The notes under the pieces were generated by a model. It ran no database searches. It saw nothing but the letters and a program-made list of their open reading frames with translations, and was not told the DNA's origin. A stretch of DNA of 36,755 nt from Clostridiaceae bacterium (lineage in GTDB: Bacteria; Bacillota; Clostridia; Acetivibrionales; DULL01), in contig DULL01000002.1 of the NCBI GenBank assembly GCA_012840395.1, forward strand, positions 1 to 36,755, given 5' to 3'. A program made the translations under genes and the position numbers. Positions 17,429 through 27,443 of the stretch are shown piece by piece (the first letter of the stretch is position 1; every line of letters begins with the position of its first letter).

Positions 17429-20400
17429 CTAAATATTCCAGTTATGTTTGATGAATTTGGTAATTTTATTTAAATATAAGCCGTCAACAGGAGGCCATTG
17501 AAAACCTATCCTGGTTAAGTACTTTTGGGTAATGTCTGAATTTATTCTAATACTGGTTTTGCCTAAAGAACGGTTTTGAAAGTACATACCTGAAACAAGG
17601 CCAGTTAATGCACCTTGTTTTTCTTTATCTCTTGATATGGTTGATATATAATTATCAAAATCCTGTCTGCTTATCACTTCAATACATATACCATTATTCT
17701 TTAAAGACTCTACTATGTCCTTAAAAACAATTGTATTGTTATTGCAGAGATGAAATACTCTCCCACAAGGTTGTCCGGAGTCAATAAGTTTTATTATGGC
17801 ACGGCTGCAATAATCTACAGGAGTAAGATCTACACTTTCCTGTAAAAGATCTTCTGAAATTCTTTTAATTTTAGCAATTGATGCTATCATGTTATAAAAT
17901 GCATTTTCATACATATTTATTTGAAACCAACCATCTGAATACCTGCCTGTCAGATTTCCCAGTCTGAATATCGCAGCTTCAAGACCTTCCTTCATTGCCC
18001 TAAAAACAAGTCCCTCAGCTTCAAATTTACTTGTAATATATACATTATTATTGAAACTTTGACCAATATAAAAGTCTTTTTCAGTGAAGCTGATTTCTTT
18101 TCCTAAGTAGTTTTCAGTATGACTTCCCGCTACACTGCATGTTGAAACATGAGACATTGTCTTACCATATGTTGTGCAAAAATCAATAACTTTCTGGGTA
18201 CCCTGGACATTAATTTCCTTAAAATCACTATAATTCCCATAATGTTTTACTATTGCTGCAGTATGAATTACATGGCTTACATCCTCTGATACAATTCTTA
18301 AATCATTATCGTTCATACCAAGATTATCCAGGGTTATATCTCCACTTATAACGTAAATCCTTGAATCGTTTATCTTTGGATACCTTCCAGGGAAATAATA
18401 GTTTAATAACTTCTTAAGTCTTTCCTTTCCTTCTTTCTTGCTCTCGCTCCGAACAAGGCAGTATACCCTGGCGTTAGTGCTCGAAACCAGTTCATTCAGT
18501 ATATGTATCCCCAGAAAACCTGTTGCTCCTGTTAGTAATATCCCACTGTCATTAATATTTCTATTTTTTATCATTCTAACAGAACTATCCTTCTGGATAC
18601 TTGAAATATTAATATCTGCCCCGATACTATGTTCATTCCAGCTATTATATTCAATATCATCAATACTCCAGGATCCTTTGATTCTCCCGGCAAGCTTGCT
18701 GATTGTCTGGTATTTGTAAAAATCATCAATAGTTAAACCCCAATTATAATGAAGAATTTTTGTCTGTACTTGGATTACTGCAAGAGAGTCTCCCCCAAGC
18801 TCAAAGAAATTATGGTTTACACTAAGTTTATCTTTCTCGATATTCAGAACTTCTGACCAGACATTTACCAGTATTTTTTCTATGTCGTCTTCTGCCGGCT
18901 TATACTCTTCTTCTGTATCAAAAAGGCGTTCAGGCTCCGGTAACTGATTTCTGTCTATCTTTCCATTTGAATTCAAAGGGAAAGCTTCAAGTATAACAAA
19001 ATACGTAGGTATCATGTAATCGGGTAACTTTTTGGAAAGGAACAATTTTAAAGAGGCAATAGATATTTTTGTATTCTTTTTAGGAACAAGGTAGGCACAC
19101 AGATACTTTCTTCCACCTTCTTCCTTATCTACAACCAGGGCCTCTTTTATTTGTTTATGAGTTAATAGCACATTGACTATTTCATCAATTTCAACTCTTA
19201 TTCCCCTGATTTTAATTTGATGGTCCATTCTCCCGATATATTCAATCTCTCCATTTCCAAGCCATTTACCCAAGTCGCCCGTTCTATATATTCTTTCTCC
19301 CGCATCAAAAGGTGAGGGAATGAATTTGCTGCGAGTCAACCCAAAATCATTTAGATATCCTTCCGCAAGCCCATGACCTCCTATACAAATTTCTCCTACT
19401 ACTCTCTCAGGCAATAACTTCAGGTCCTGGTCAAGAATAAAAATCTTTGTATTTCCAATGGGCTTGCCAATAGTAATGTTATCAGTATTGGTTAAGTCTT
19501 TTATAGTAGAATATATTGTTGTCTCTGTTGGTCCATAAGCATTATAAATTTTCGCAGATGTTAATTCTTTAAGCCTGGCAAGAAATTTTACGTCTAAAAC
19601 TTCTCCGCCAATAATTATATCGGTTAATTTCATAAAGGATATTGAACTCAACTGGTCGTCTGCCATAAGTTTTAAAGTTGAGGGTGTTGTGATAGTAATA
19701 TTGGCATTATGCTTTATTATAAGTTCATTTAATAGTCTTGGATTATTATATTGAGTATCATTGGCTAAAACAATTTTCATACCCTTTGAAAGAGGAAGCA
19801 ATGTTTCAAAAGCAAAAATATCAAAACACATGGTTGTTTTACACAGCATGGTTTTATTAGATAAACTAATATCCGCTGAGGCAACATGTATAAAGTTATT
19901 TAAAGGTTTATGGGAAAGTATAACCCCTTTTGGATTGCCTGTTGAGCCCGATGTGTAAATAACGTATAGCGGGTGGTGGCTTTGGCTGACTTTTGGTGGA
20001 TTCTCTTCACTGCATTTATTAATATCTTCACTATCAACCAGTACAATATCACATCCGGTTACCGGTACATCTTTTAATCTCTCACTCTGTGTCAAGATAA
20101 TGACTGCCTTGCTGTTTTCAATCATATATTTTATTCTTTCATAAGGATACCTGTAATCTATGGGCATGTATGCCCCGCCTGCTTTTATGACACCCAATAT
20201 TCCGGCAATCAACTCAACAGACCTGTTTAGCATTATTCCTACAATACTACCGGGGGCAATACCTTTTTTCCTTAAATACCAGGCAATCTGATTTGCTTTT
20301 TTATTCAAATCCGAGTAAGAAACCTGTAAATTTTCGAATAATAATGCAGTATTGTCAGGAGCTTTTTCTACTTGTTCTTCAAATAATTCATCTATAGTTT

Positions 20401-23400
20401 TATCTAAGGGATATTCCACTGCAGTCATATTATAGCTTTGTATTATTCTTTTTTTATCTTCTTCTGAAAGTAGTTCAATGTCTTTTATTACTTTTTCAGG
20501 ATCTTCCAGTACATCTTCCAAAATGCTGATATAATGTTCTCCCATTAGCCTAATTGTATTTGAGGTGTAGGTTCCTGCACAATAGTCAAATAAGAAAGCT
20601 ATGCCTTCATCAGTTTCCCAAGCCTCCAGTACCAGGGGAAATCTTGCAGTTTTATAACCAAGTTCGAAAGTAGTTATATTAAGATCATCCATTTTTATAT
20701 TAGGAGAATCCTTTGCGCGTAAAGAAAACATGGTATTAAATATTGGATTCCTCTCTACGTCCCTTTTCAGTTTCAGGCTGTTTACCAGGTCATCAAACTG
20801 ATAATCCTGGTTCTCAAGTGCTTTTAATGTGCAGTCCTTTACTTTAGATAAAAACTCTTTATATGTCAGATCTTTGCGGGGGAAATTTCTTAAAGCAAGT
20901 GTATTTACAAATGTGCCTATGATATTTTGAAATTCAATTTTTTTCCTTCCTGCTACCGGAGTACCAACAATTATGTCTTCCTGGCCGGAATATTTTGATA
21001 AAAGAATATTATATACACTTAGCAGGATCATAAAAAGTGTTGTCCCTGTTCCCGAAGCAAGTTTCTTTATCTTTTCTGCAACTGATTTCCCTACAGTAAA
21101 CCTCCATGAACCGACACCATTTGTTTTTGACAAATGCGGTGAAAAGTCAGTTGGCAGATTTAATACCGGAAGTTCTCCCGAAAGCTGTTCTAACCAGTAT
21201 TTTTCCTGCTTTTTCAGAGTTTCTGAATTAACCAGTTCATTTTGCCATACAGCATAGTCTTTATAATGTACCTTTAACTCTGATAAACTTTTACCGCTGT
21301 ACAAATCACCTAATTCTTTCATTAAAATATTAATAGACAAACCATCTGAAATTATATGATGGATATCAAAAAGAAGTACATGCCTGTCCTTACCTATCTT
21401 TACAAGACTTGCTCTCATAATCGGTGCCTTGGTAAGATCGAAAGGCTGGACAAAATTGTTAATTATATCTTTGATATCATTTGTTTCTCCATCAATATAC
21501 TCAATGGAAAAGTCCACTCTTTCCAAAATCTTTTGAACAGGTACTCCGTCAACCAATTTAAAACAAGTTCTTAATGCTTCATGCCTGTTAATCAGATGCT
21601 TAAAACAGTTTTCTAATAGAGTTACATCAAGTTTACCCTCAATATTTAATGCTCCGGGCATATTATATGAAGTTCCGTCCTCATCAAGCTGAGTCAAAAT
21701 ATACATTCTCTTTTGAGCAGAAGAAAGCGGATAATATTCCCGAATTCCAGCATGAGGCACTTCCGCTATCTCTTTTTTCCCCAGATTTCTTATGTGCCCA
21801 GCCTGTTCCTTTATAGTCTCCAGCTTATAAATGTCTTCTATAGAAATATTTACATTAAATTCTTTGGAAATAGCAGATACAACATAAATAATACTGAGTG
21901 AATCTCCACCAAGTTCAAAAAAGCTGTCATTTACGCTTATCTTATCAATGTTTAACGCTCTGCACCATATTTCTGACAACTTTATTTCAATTTCATCTGC
22001 AGGCAGTTCAAATCCGCTCACTTTATTTTCACTTAAGACGGGGGTGGGGAGCTTTTCCCTGTCAATCTTACCATTTGGAGTCAATGGTATCTCATTAATA
22101 TACATGAAATATGATGGAATCATATATACAGGCAGCTGTTGTGACAGAAAATTCCTGATATTACGGATTTCCTTTCCATCCTTGGGCACTATATATGCGC
22201 ATAAATACTTCCTGAAATATTGATCTTCCCTGTCGATAACAACTGCCTTTTCCACCTGCTCATGCTGAAGCAGCAGGTTTTCTATTTCACCTAGTTCTAT
22301 TCTTAGACCTCTTATCTTTACCTGATTGTCCGCTCTTCCAACAAACTCTATTTCCCCGTTGGTAAGCCATCTTCCAAGATCTCCTGTTTTATAAATATAT
22401 TCTCCTTTAACAAAAGGGCTTGGAATAAATTTTTCACCTGTCATCTGTTCTCGATTTATATACCCTCTTCCAACTCCTGCTCCTCCAATATAAATTTCTC
22501 CTGTTCTATTTAACGGAAGAGGATTTAAATATTCATCCAGTATATATATTTTTGTATTTGAAACAGGTGCTCCAATGCTTATGTAACCTGCATCCGTAAG
22601 ATCCTTAATGGTGGAATATATGGTTGTTTCTGTAGGTCCGTATCCGTTAAAAATTCTGGCTTTTGTTATACTCCTTAGCTTTTCAAGTAAAGCTATAGGA
22701 AAAGCCTCTCCTCCAAGAATAATTGTCTTTAGCCGCCTTAATCCATCTGTTATATCTCCGGTACTTAGGAACATATTCATTATTGAAGGAGTGGTCTGTA
22801 AAACATCAGCCTCGTTTTCTATAATTGCTTTATTAAGTTTCTCTGGAATTCTTTGTTGTTCTCTGTTCGCAATTATAACCTTGCAACCTTTAAGAAGAGG
22901 AATAATAGCTTCAAATATGAATATATCAAAAGAAACTGTGGTTATGGATATTACACTGGTTCTATGAGAAAATCCCACAATATCTGATGTTCCGGCCATT
23001 AAGCTGACAATTCCCCTATTGTTTAACATAACACCTTTCGGCTGCCCTGTAGAACCAGATGTATATATCACATATGCCAAACTGTCTAAAGAGCTAATAC
23101 TCTCAAGGTTGCTTCCAGGTTTGTCAGCAATGTCATCATCCTGGAATGTTACTATTTCACCTCTGAAATTATACTTTCTGACTAAATCCTTCTGTGTAAG
23201 CAAAATCTTGCTCCCACTGTCTTCGATAATAAATTTAATTCTTTCGTCAGGGTAATCAGGATCTATTGGCAAATAAGCCGCTCCCGCCTTTAGAATTCCA
23301 ATAATACCCACTATCATATCAAGAGAACGATTTGCTATTAAAGATACTATACTGTCTCTGGTTGCTCCTTTAGCTCTGAGTACTCTTGCCAGTCTGTTAG

Positions 23401-24883
23401 CTCTTTCATTGAGTTCCCTGTAGGTTAAACTTTTATCTTCAAATACAAGCGCAATATTGTCCGGAGTCCTTGATACTTGTTCTTCAAACAGTTGATGTAC
23501 AGTTCTGTCTTCTGAATAATGGAAAGTTGTATCATTAAAATCATTTAGTATTTTTTTCTTTTCATTTTCCTCCATAATCTCCAGCTGGTAAAGCTTTTTT
23601 GAAGGATCAGAAATAATGTCATTTATAAGAACCATAAGGCCATTATGGATTTGATGAATATCCTTTTCAGTAAAAAGATTTTCCAGGTAATCATAATCCA
23701 ATATCATGCTTCCGGAACTTTCCCTGTCACTTATATGTATATATAACGGATCTGTCTGATTGCCATTAAAATTCCAATGCGTTACATAATCAGTTATATA
23801 AGTGGATTTATTAAATTTTGCATTTTGATAGGATATCACTATATCATATAGGTTATCAACAAACTTGTATTTTTCTCTTAGACTTTTTAATAATAAATCA
23901 TATGGATAATTACTGTGTCTTAATATAGATCTCCATTCTCTTGATACTTGTTGTACAAAGTTTACAAAATCCAGATTTTTATCAATTTTAAGACGGAAAG
24001 GAACCGTGTTGACAAATATACCCAAAGTATCTTTTTCTCTGCTATTGGATCTATTTAAAACCGGTGTACCAATTATAATATCATTTTTTGATGTAACCCT
24101 TGCTATATAGCAAAATAAAGTTGATAAAAAAAAGATAAAAGGTGATATTTTATATTCATCACAAAAAGCATTTATCTTAAGTAATTGTTCAGGAGAAATA
24201 ATGTTAGTTTTACGTATTGAACCTGTACACCTGTTATTTCTTGTGGAATATGTTAAACTGGCTTTCTCTTCCGGTATACCATTAAATATGGAATTCCAGA
24301 ATTCTTCATCCTTTTGGAATTTATTAGAGTTCTTGTACTCAACCTCTTTTTGTATATAATCCACATAAGAAGGCTTAACATCCTCCGGAATCGGTGTATT
24401 GTTCACCAGCCTCCAGTAATATTCCAGAATCTGATTTATAACCGAGGTCATAGTCCAGGCATCGGATACTAAATGATGAGCTTTTATGTAGAAGCCGCCT
24501 TCCTGCTGGCTTAGCTTAACCAAAGCAAAATAGTATAAACTTGAATCTAAAAGTTGGAAGTTTTCCCGGGTTTTATCATCACTCCACTTTTCCAGTGCTG
24601 ATGCTTCCTCTCGGGAAAAATCCACATAGTCCAGCTTGATATATTTGTATTCAGAGATATATTGGAAAGGAGTTACGTCTTTTTCCACTATCCTGAACCT
24701 CATGGAATCATTTTTTTCAAAGGCTATATTAATAGCCCTCTCAAGAGAACAATAGTCAATTTCTCCTTTAAGAATTACTGTACCTGCAATATTTCCGATA
24801 CTTGTCCCAGGGTAATATTTTTCTATATACCATATGCCCATCTGAGGATGTGAAAGAGGATAGAACTCTAATGTATTATACAT
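17429..24883 (-). CDS. Two-module non-ribosomal peptide synthetase with reductive release (C-A-T-C-A-T-R)
   Basis: A 2484-residue synthetase. Domains in order: C1 (6-440, active motif HHLVSDAW 136-143); A1 (460-945, AYVIYTSGSTGQPKG, FDIFIFE 652-658, NGYGPTE, NGKID with Lys939); T1 (960-1035, carrier Ser995 in LGGDSL); C2 (1048-1480, HHIISDG 1175-1181); A2 (1495-1985, YVIYTSGSTGNPKG, FDIFAFE 1687-1693, Lys1975); T2 (1995-2070, Ser2033); terminal thioester reductase (2113-2484, GATGFLG 2119-2125, Thr in STCS near 2248, YITSK with Tyr2282/Lys2286). The reductase would release the dipeptide as an aldehyde or alcohol using NAD(P)H. A leading C domain suggests N-acylation of the first residue. Specificity pockets read from alignment to GrsA: A1 D-I-F-Q-I-G-G-I-Y-K, A2 D-I-F-I-I-G-A-I-Y-K; substrates unassigned, A1 somewhat glycine-like, A2 hydrophobic. 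Start ATG 24883 has GGGAGG and lies 17 bp after mutS2. No phosphopantetheinyl transferase, MbtH protein, thioesterase or exporter is visible nearby. Confidence 0.95.
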   Translation of the reverse strand: MYNTLEFYPLSHPQMGIWYIEKYYPGTSIGNIAGTVILKGEIDYCSLERAINIAFEKNDSMRFRIVEKDVTPFQYISEYKYIKLDYVDFSREEASALEKWSDDKTRENFQLLDSSLYYFALVKLSQQEGGFYIKAHHLVSDAWTMTSVINQILEYYWRLVNNTPIPEDVKPSYVDYIQKEVEYKNSNKFQKDEEFWNSIFNGIPEEKASLTYSTRNNRCTGSIRKTNIISPEQLLKINAFCDEYKISPFIFFLSTLFCYIARVTSKNDIIIGTPVLNRSNSREKDTLGIFVNTVPFRLKIDKNLDFVNFVQQVSREWRSILRHSNYPYDLLLKSLREKYKFVDNLYDIVISYQNAKFNKSTYITDYVTHWNFNGNQTDPLYIHISDRESSGSMILDYDYLENLFTEKDIHQIHNGLMVLINDIISDPSKKLYQLEIMEENEKKKILNDFNDTTFHYSEDRTVHQLFEEQVSRTPDNIALVFEDKSLTYRELNERANRLARVLRAKGATRDSIVSLIANRSLDMIVGIIGILKAGAAYLPIDPDYPDERIKFIIEDSGSKILLTQKDLVRKYNFRGEIVTFQDDDIADKPGSNLESISSLDSLAYVIYTSGSTGQPKGVMLNNRGIVSLMAGTSDIVGFSHRTSVISITTVSFDIFIFEAIIPLLKGCKVIIANREQQRIPEKLNKAIIENEADVLQTTPSIMNMFLSTGDITDGLRRLKTIILGGEAFPIALLEKLRSITKARIFNGYGPTETTIYSTIKDLTDAGYISIGAPVSNTKIYILDEYLNPLPLNRTGEIYIGGAGVGRGYINREQMTGEKFIPSPFVKGEYIYKTGDLGRWLTNGEIEFVGRADNQVKIRGLRIELGEIENLLLQHEQVEKAVVIDREDQYFRKYLCAYIVPKDGKEIRNIRNFLSQQLPVYMIPSYFMYINEIPLTPNGKIDREKLPTPVLSENKVSGFELPADEIEIKLSEIWCRALNIDKISVNDSFFELGGDSLSIIYVVSAISKEFNVNISIEDIYKLETIKEQAGHIRNLGKKEIAEVPHAGIREYYPLSSAQKRMYILTQLDEDGTSYNMPGALNIEGKLDVTLLENCFKHLINRHEALRTCFKLVDGVPVQKILERVDFSIEYIDGETNDIKDIINNFVQPFDLTKAPIMRASLVKIGKDRHVLLFDIHHIISDGLSINILMKELGDLYSGKSLSELKVHYKDYAVWQNELVNSETLKKQEKYWLEQLSGELPVLNLPTDFSPHLSKTNGVGSWRFTVGKSVAEKIKKLASGTGTTLFMILLSVYNILLSKYSGQEDIIVGTPVAGRKKIEFQNIIGTFVNTLALRNFPRKDLTYKEFLSKVKDCTLKALENQDYQFDDLVNSLKLKRDVERNPIFNTMFSLRAKDSPNIKMDDLNITTFELGYKTARFPLVLEAWETDEGIAFLFDYCAGTYTSNTIRLMGEHYISILEDVLEDPEKVIKDIELLSEEDKKRIIQSYNMTAVEYPLDKTIDELFEEQVEKAPDNTALLFENLQVSYSDLNKKANQIAWYLRKKGIAPGSIVGIMLNRSVELIAGILGVIKAGGAYMPIDYRYPYERIKYMIENSKAVIILTQSERLKDVPVTGCDIVLVDSEDINKCSEENPPKVSQSHHPLYVIYTSGSTGNPKGVILSHKPLNNFIHVASADISLSNKTMLCKTTMCFDIFAFETLLPLSKGMKIVLANDTQYNNPRLLNELIIKHNANITITTPSTLKLMADDQLSSISFMKLTDIIIGGEVLDVKFLARLKELTSAKIYNAYGPTETTIYSTIKDLTNTDNITIGKPIGNTKIFILDQDLKLLPERVVGEICIGGHGLAEGYLNDFGLTRSKFIPSPFDAGERIYRTGDLGKWLGNGEIEYIGRMDHQIKIRGIRVEIDEIVNVLLTHKQIKEALVVDKEEGGRKYLCAYLVPKKNTKISIASLKLFLSKKLPDYMIPTYFVILEAFPLNSNGKIDRNQLPEPERLFDTEEEYKPAEDDIEKILVNVWSEVLNIEKDKLSVNHNFFELGGDSLAVIQVQTKILHYNWGLTIDDFYKYQTISKLAGRIKGSWSIDDIEYNSWNEHSIGADINISSIQKDSSVRMIKNRNINDSGILLTGATGFLGIHILNELVSSTNARVYCLVRSESKKEGKERLKKLLNYYFPGRYPKINDSRIYVISGDITLDNLGMNDNDLRIVSEDVSHVIHTAAIVKHYGNYSDFKEINVQGTQKVIDFCTTYGKTMSHVSTCSVAGSHTENYLGKEISFTEKDFYIGQSFNNNVYITSKFEAEGLVFRAMKEGLEAAIFRLGNLTGRYSDGWFQINMYENAFYNMIASIAKIKRISEDLLQESVDLTPVDYCSRAIIKLIDSGQPCGRVFHLCNNNTIVFKDIVESLKNNGICIEVISRQDFDNYISTISRDKEKQGALTGLVSGMYFQNRSLGKTSIRINSDITQKYLTRIGFQWPPVDGLYLNKITKFIKHNWNI

Positions 24884-24900
24884 AATGACCTCCCATTTGA

Positions 24901-27288
24901 CTATTTAATCTCTGCTATAGTAACACCCATTTCTCCTTCTCCATAACTTCCGAGTCTAAAAGATTTAACATGGGGATGTCCTTTCAGAAACTGGTGTATT
25001 CCCTTTCTTAACGCACCAGTTCCTTTTCCGTGTATAATTGTTATTTCCTTCAATCCTGCAATACTTGCATCATCAAGAAACTTATCTATTAGCTCGCATG
25101 CTTCATCCACTGTGGTCCCTCTCAGGTCTATCTCGGTAACAGCAGCCATGGCTTTTGACATAGAAATCTTTCCCGAACCTACTTTATGAACCTGGCTCTT
25201 TTGTTCATCTATAAGTTTAAGTGTACTAATATGGACATTGATTTTCATTATACCTGCCTGTACAATTACCTCACCATCTTTATCAGGAGGACTTATTACG
25301 ATCCCTTTCTGATTCAGATGAAGAATTAGTACACTATCTCCCGGTTTCAAATTTTCAGGAGCTTTGGCGTTTTCTTCTATGGGTATTAATGGAACTGCCA
25401 AGGCCTGGTCCAATTTGTCAAGTTCATTTTTTAGCTTAAGTCTCAGTTCTTCAGCTTCTTTGTTCTTTTTGGCAATCTCGGTCTCTCTTTCCAGATTTCT
25501 TAATCTCTCAAGAATTTCCTGAGATTGCTCTTTAGCAGAAATTAAAATCTTTTTGGCTTCTTCCCTGGCTTCTCTCAACAGTTTTTCCTTTTCAGCCTCA
25601 AATTTCTTCTTTTGCCTTTCCATTTCATCCTTCAATTTTTCTATTTCGATCCTGTAACTCTCGGTTTTCATTCTCTCAGCAAGGGTTTTCTGCCTATCCT
25701 CTTCCATAGACATAAGTATATCTTCAAACTGAATATTTTCACTGCTTAAAAATTCTTTGGCCTTTTTGAGTATTTCCTCCGAAAGTCCCAGCCTTCTGGA
25801 AATGGCAAAGGCATTACTTTTTCCGGGTACTCCTATCAGGAGATTGTAAGTCGGCCTTAAAGTCTGAACATCAAACTCACAGGAAGCATTCTCAACTCCC
25901 GGTGTTGATATAGCATATAATTTCAGCTCACTATAATGTGTAGTTGCGACTACAGTAGCCCTGATCTGCCTAAGATGCTCTAATATTGCCATAGCAAGGG
26001 CTGCTCCTTCGGAAGGATCTGTCCCTGCTCCAAGTTCATCAAAAAGCACAAGAGATTTTTCATCCGCCTCATCAAGTATCTGTACAATATTAGTCATGTG
26101 GGATGAAAAAGTACTAAGACTTTGTTCTATACTTTGCTCATCTCCAATGTCTGCAAAAACATGCCCGAAAATTCCCATGACTGTGCCATCATTTGCAGGG
26201 ACATGAAGTCCTGCTTGAGTCATTAACACAAATAGGCCCACTGTCTTTAATGTAACTGTTTTACCACCGGTATTAGGACCTGTTATAACAATAGTACTTA
26301 TAGAATCTCCTACCCAGAAATTTATAGGTACTACTGTTTTTTTATCCAGCAACGGGTGTCTTCCTTTTTTAATAATAATACGTCCTTCAGTATTTAGCCT
26401 GGGACAAACGCAATTATATTCAAGGCTCATCCTTCCCTTGGCAAATATAAAATCCAGTCTTGCCAGCAGATGAACACTGGATAAAAGCAAATCTGTAATA
26501 TTTCTTACATCATCGGTCAATTCCCTGAGTATTCTTTCTATTTCTGCCTGTTCTTTAATCCTGAGCTGTCTGATATCATTATTTGCATTTACAACAGACA
26601 TTGGCTCAATAAAAATTGTAGCTCCGCTGGAGGACATATCATGAACTATTCCGGGAACTTCATTCCTGAATTCCTGCTTTACCGGAATAACATAACGGTC
26701 TCCTCTAACTGTGACAATAGCATCCTGCAAATATTTCTGATATGATGAAGATTTTATTAATTCATTTAACCTGTCCTTTATAGAATTCTGCTTGTCCCTT
26801 ATCTGTCTTCTTATATTACCTAAAAGAGGGCTGGCCTCATCGGATAATTCTTCATCATTTATAATCGACATCTCAATTCTGTCTTCTAAACGCTTATTAG
26901 TAACCAAACCGCTTATCAGTTTATTTATTATGCTGTCGGGATTAAAGTCCTTATCCCGTTCACCAGTACCGTTATAAGCTTTTAAATTTCTGCAGGCCCT
27001 TAAAGTATCACCAATTCCAAGTAATTCTCCTGGATTTAGCACTCCGCCTAATTCAAGCCTTTTAAGGCTGCTCCTGATATCATGGATGCCTCCTAATGGA
27101 GGATTACCTTTTCGCAGAATATAGCTTACTGCATCATCTGTTTCATCCAGCATTTCCTTTATACGGTGCTGGTCAGTTTCTGGTAAAAGCTGTTCGGCTA
27201 TCTCCCTTCCCAATACAGAAGTTGTCATATTAGCCAATATTCTGATTATCTTGTCAAATTCCAACACCTTTAAGGTTCTTTCATGCAT
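24901..27288 (-). CDS. mutS2: MutS2 ATPase/endonuclease (Smr domain)
   Basis: A 795-residue MutS-family protein lacking the mismatch-recognition domain. Relatives suppress recombination or rescue collided ribosomes (the latter shown in Bacillus). Seen: N-terminal MHERTLKVLEFDKII, core IVHDMSSSGATIFIEP, Walker A TGPNTGGKTVTLKT (about 336-349), Walker B region LVLFDELGAGTDPSEGAAL, VATTHYSELK, a long charged coiled coil (about 500-620) and a C-terminal Smr nuclease domain (EIDLRGTTVDEACELIDKFL; ITIIHGKGTGALRKGIHQFL). Start ATG 27288 is chosen because the family starts there and the longer reading (to 27342) adds 18 unrelated residues; its GGAG is 11 bp off. It has its own promoter and is followed closely by the NRPS gene. 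Confidence 0.95.
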   Translation of the reverse strand: MHERTLKVLEFDKIIRILANMTTSVLGREIAEQLLPETDQHRIKEMLDETDDAVSYILRKGNPPLGGIHDIRSSLKRLELGGVLNPGELLGIGDTLRACRNLKAYNGTGERDKDFNPDSIINKLISGLVTNKRLEDRIEMSIINDEELSDEASPLLGNIRRQIRDKQNSIKDRLNELIKSSSYQKYLQDAIVTVRGDRYVIPVKQEFRNEVPGIVHDMSSSGATIFIEPMSVVNANNDIRQLRIKEQAEIERILRELTDDVRNITDLLLSSVHLLARLDFIFAKGRMSLEYNCVCPRLNTEGRIIIKKGRHPLLDKKTVVPINFWVGDSISTIVITGPNTGGKTVTLKTVGLFVLMTQAGLHVPANDGTVMGIFGHVFADIGDEQSIEQSLSTFSSHMTNIVQILDEADEKSLVLFDELGAGTDPSEGAALAMAILEHLRQIRATVVATTHYSELKLYAISTPGVENASCEFDVQTLRPTYNLLIGVPGKSNAFAISRRLGLSEEILKKAKEFLSSENIQFEDILMSMEEDRQKTLAERMKTESYRIEIEKLKDEMERQKKKFEAEKEKLLREAREEAKKILISAKEQSQEILERLRNLERETEIAKKNKEAEELRLKLKNELDKLDQALAVPLIPIEENAKAPENLKPGDSVLILHLNQKGIVISPPDKDGEVIVQAGIMKINVHISTLKLIDEQKSQVHKVGSGKISMSKAMAAVTEIDLRGTTVDEACELIDKFLDDASIAGLKEITIIHGKGTGALRKGIHQFLKGHPHVKSFRLGSYGEGEMGVTIAEIK

Positions 27289-27358
27289 ACATATAATTAC
27301 TCCAAACCTACATATTTTTACTAAATTATTTATAAAGTTCAATTTTTATTGATTTATA

Positions 27359-27387
27359 ATTATAGCATGTATTAAAAAAAGGAGCAA
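27359..27387 (-). promoter_or_regulatory. Promoter of mutS2 (and possibly the NRPS)
   Basis: Minus strand TTGCTC (27382-27387), 17-bp spacer, extended -10 TGCTATAAT with hexamer at 27359-27364. Start of transcription near 27352, leader about 64 nt. Confidence 0.7.
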
Positions 27388-27443
27388 CGATAGGCAATAA
27401 TCTGTAATATTACCCGAATTTTCTGAATATATTATCCTTATAT

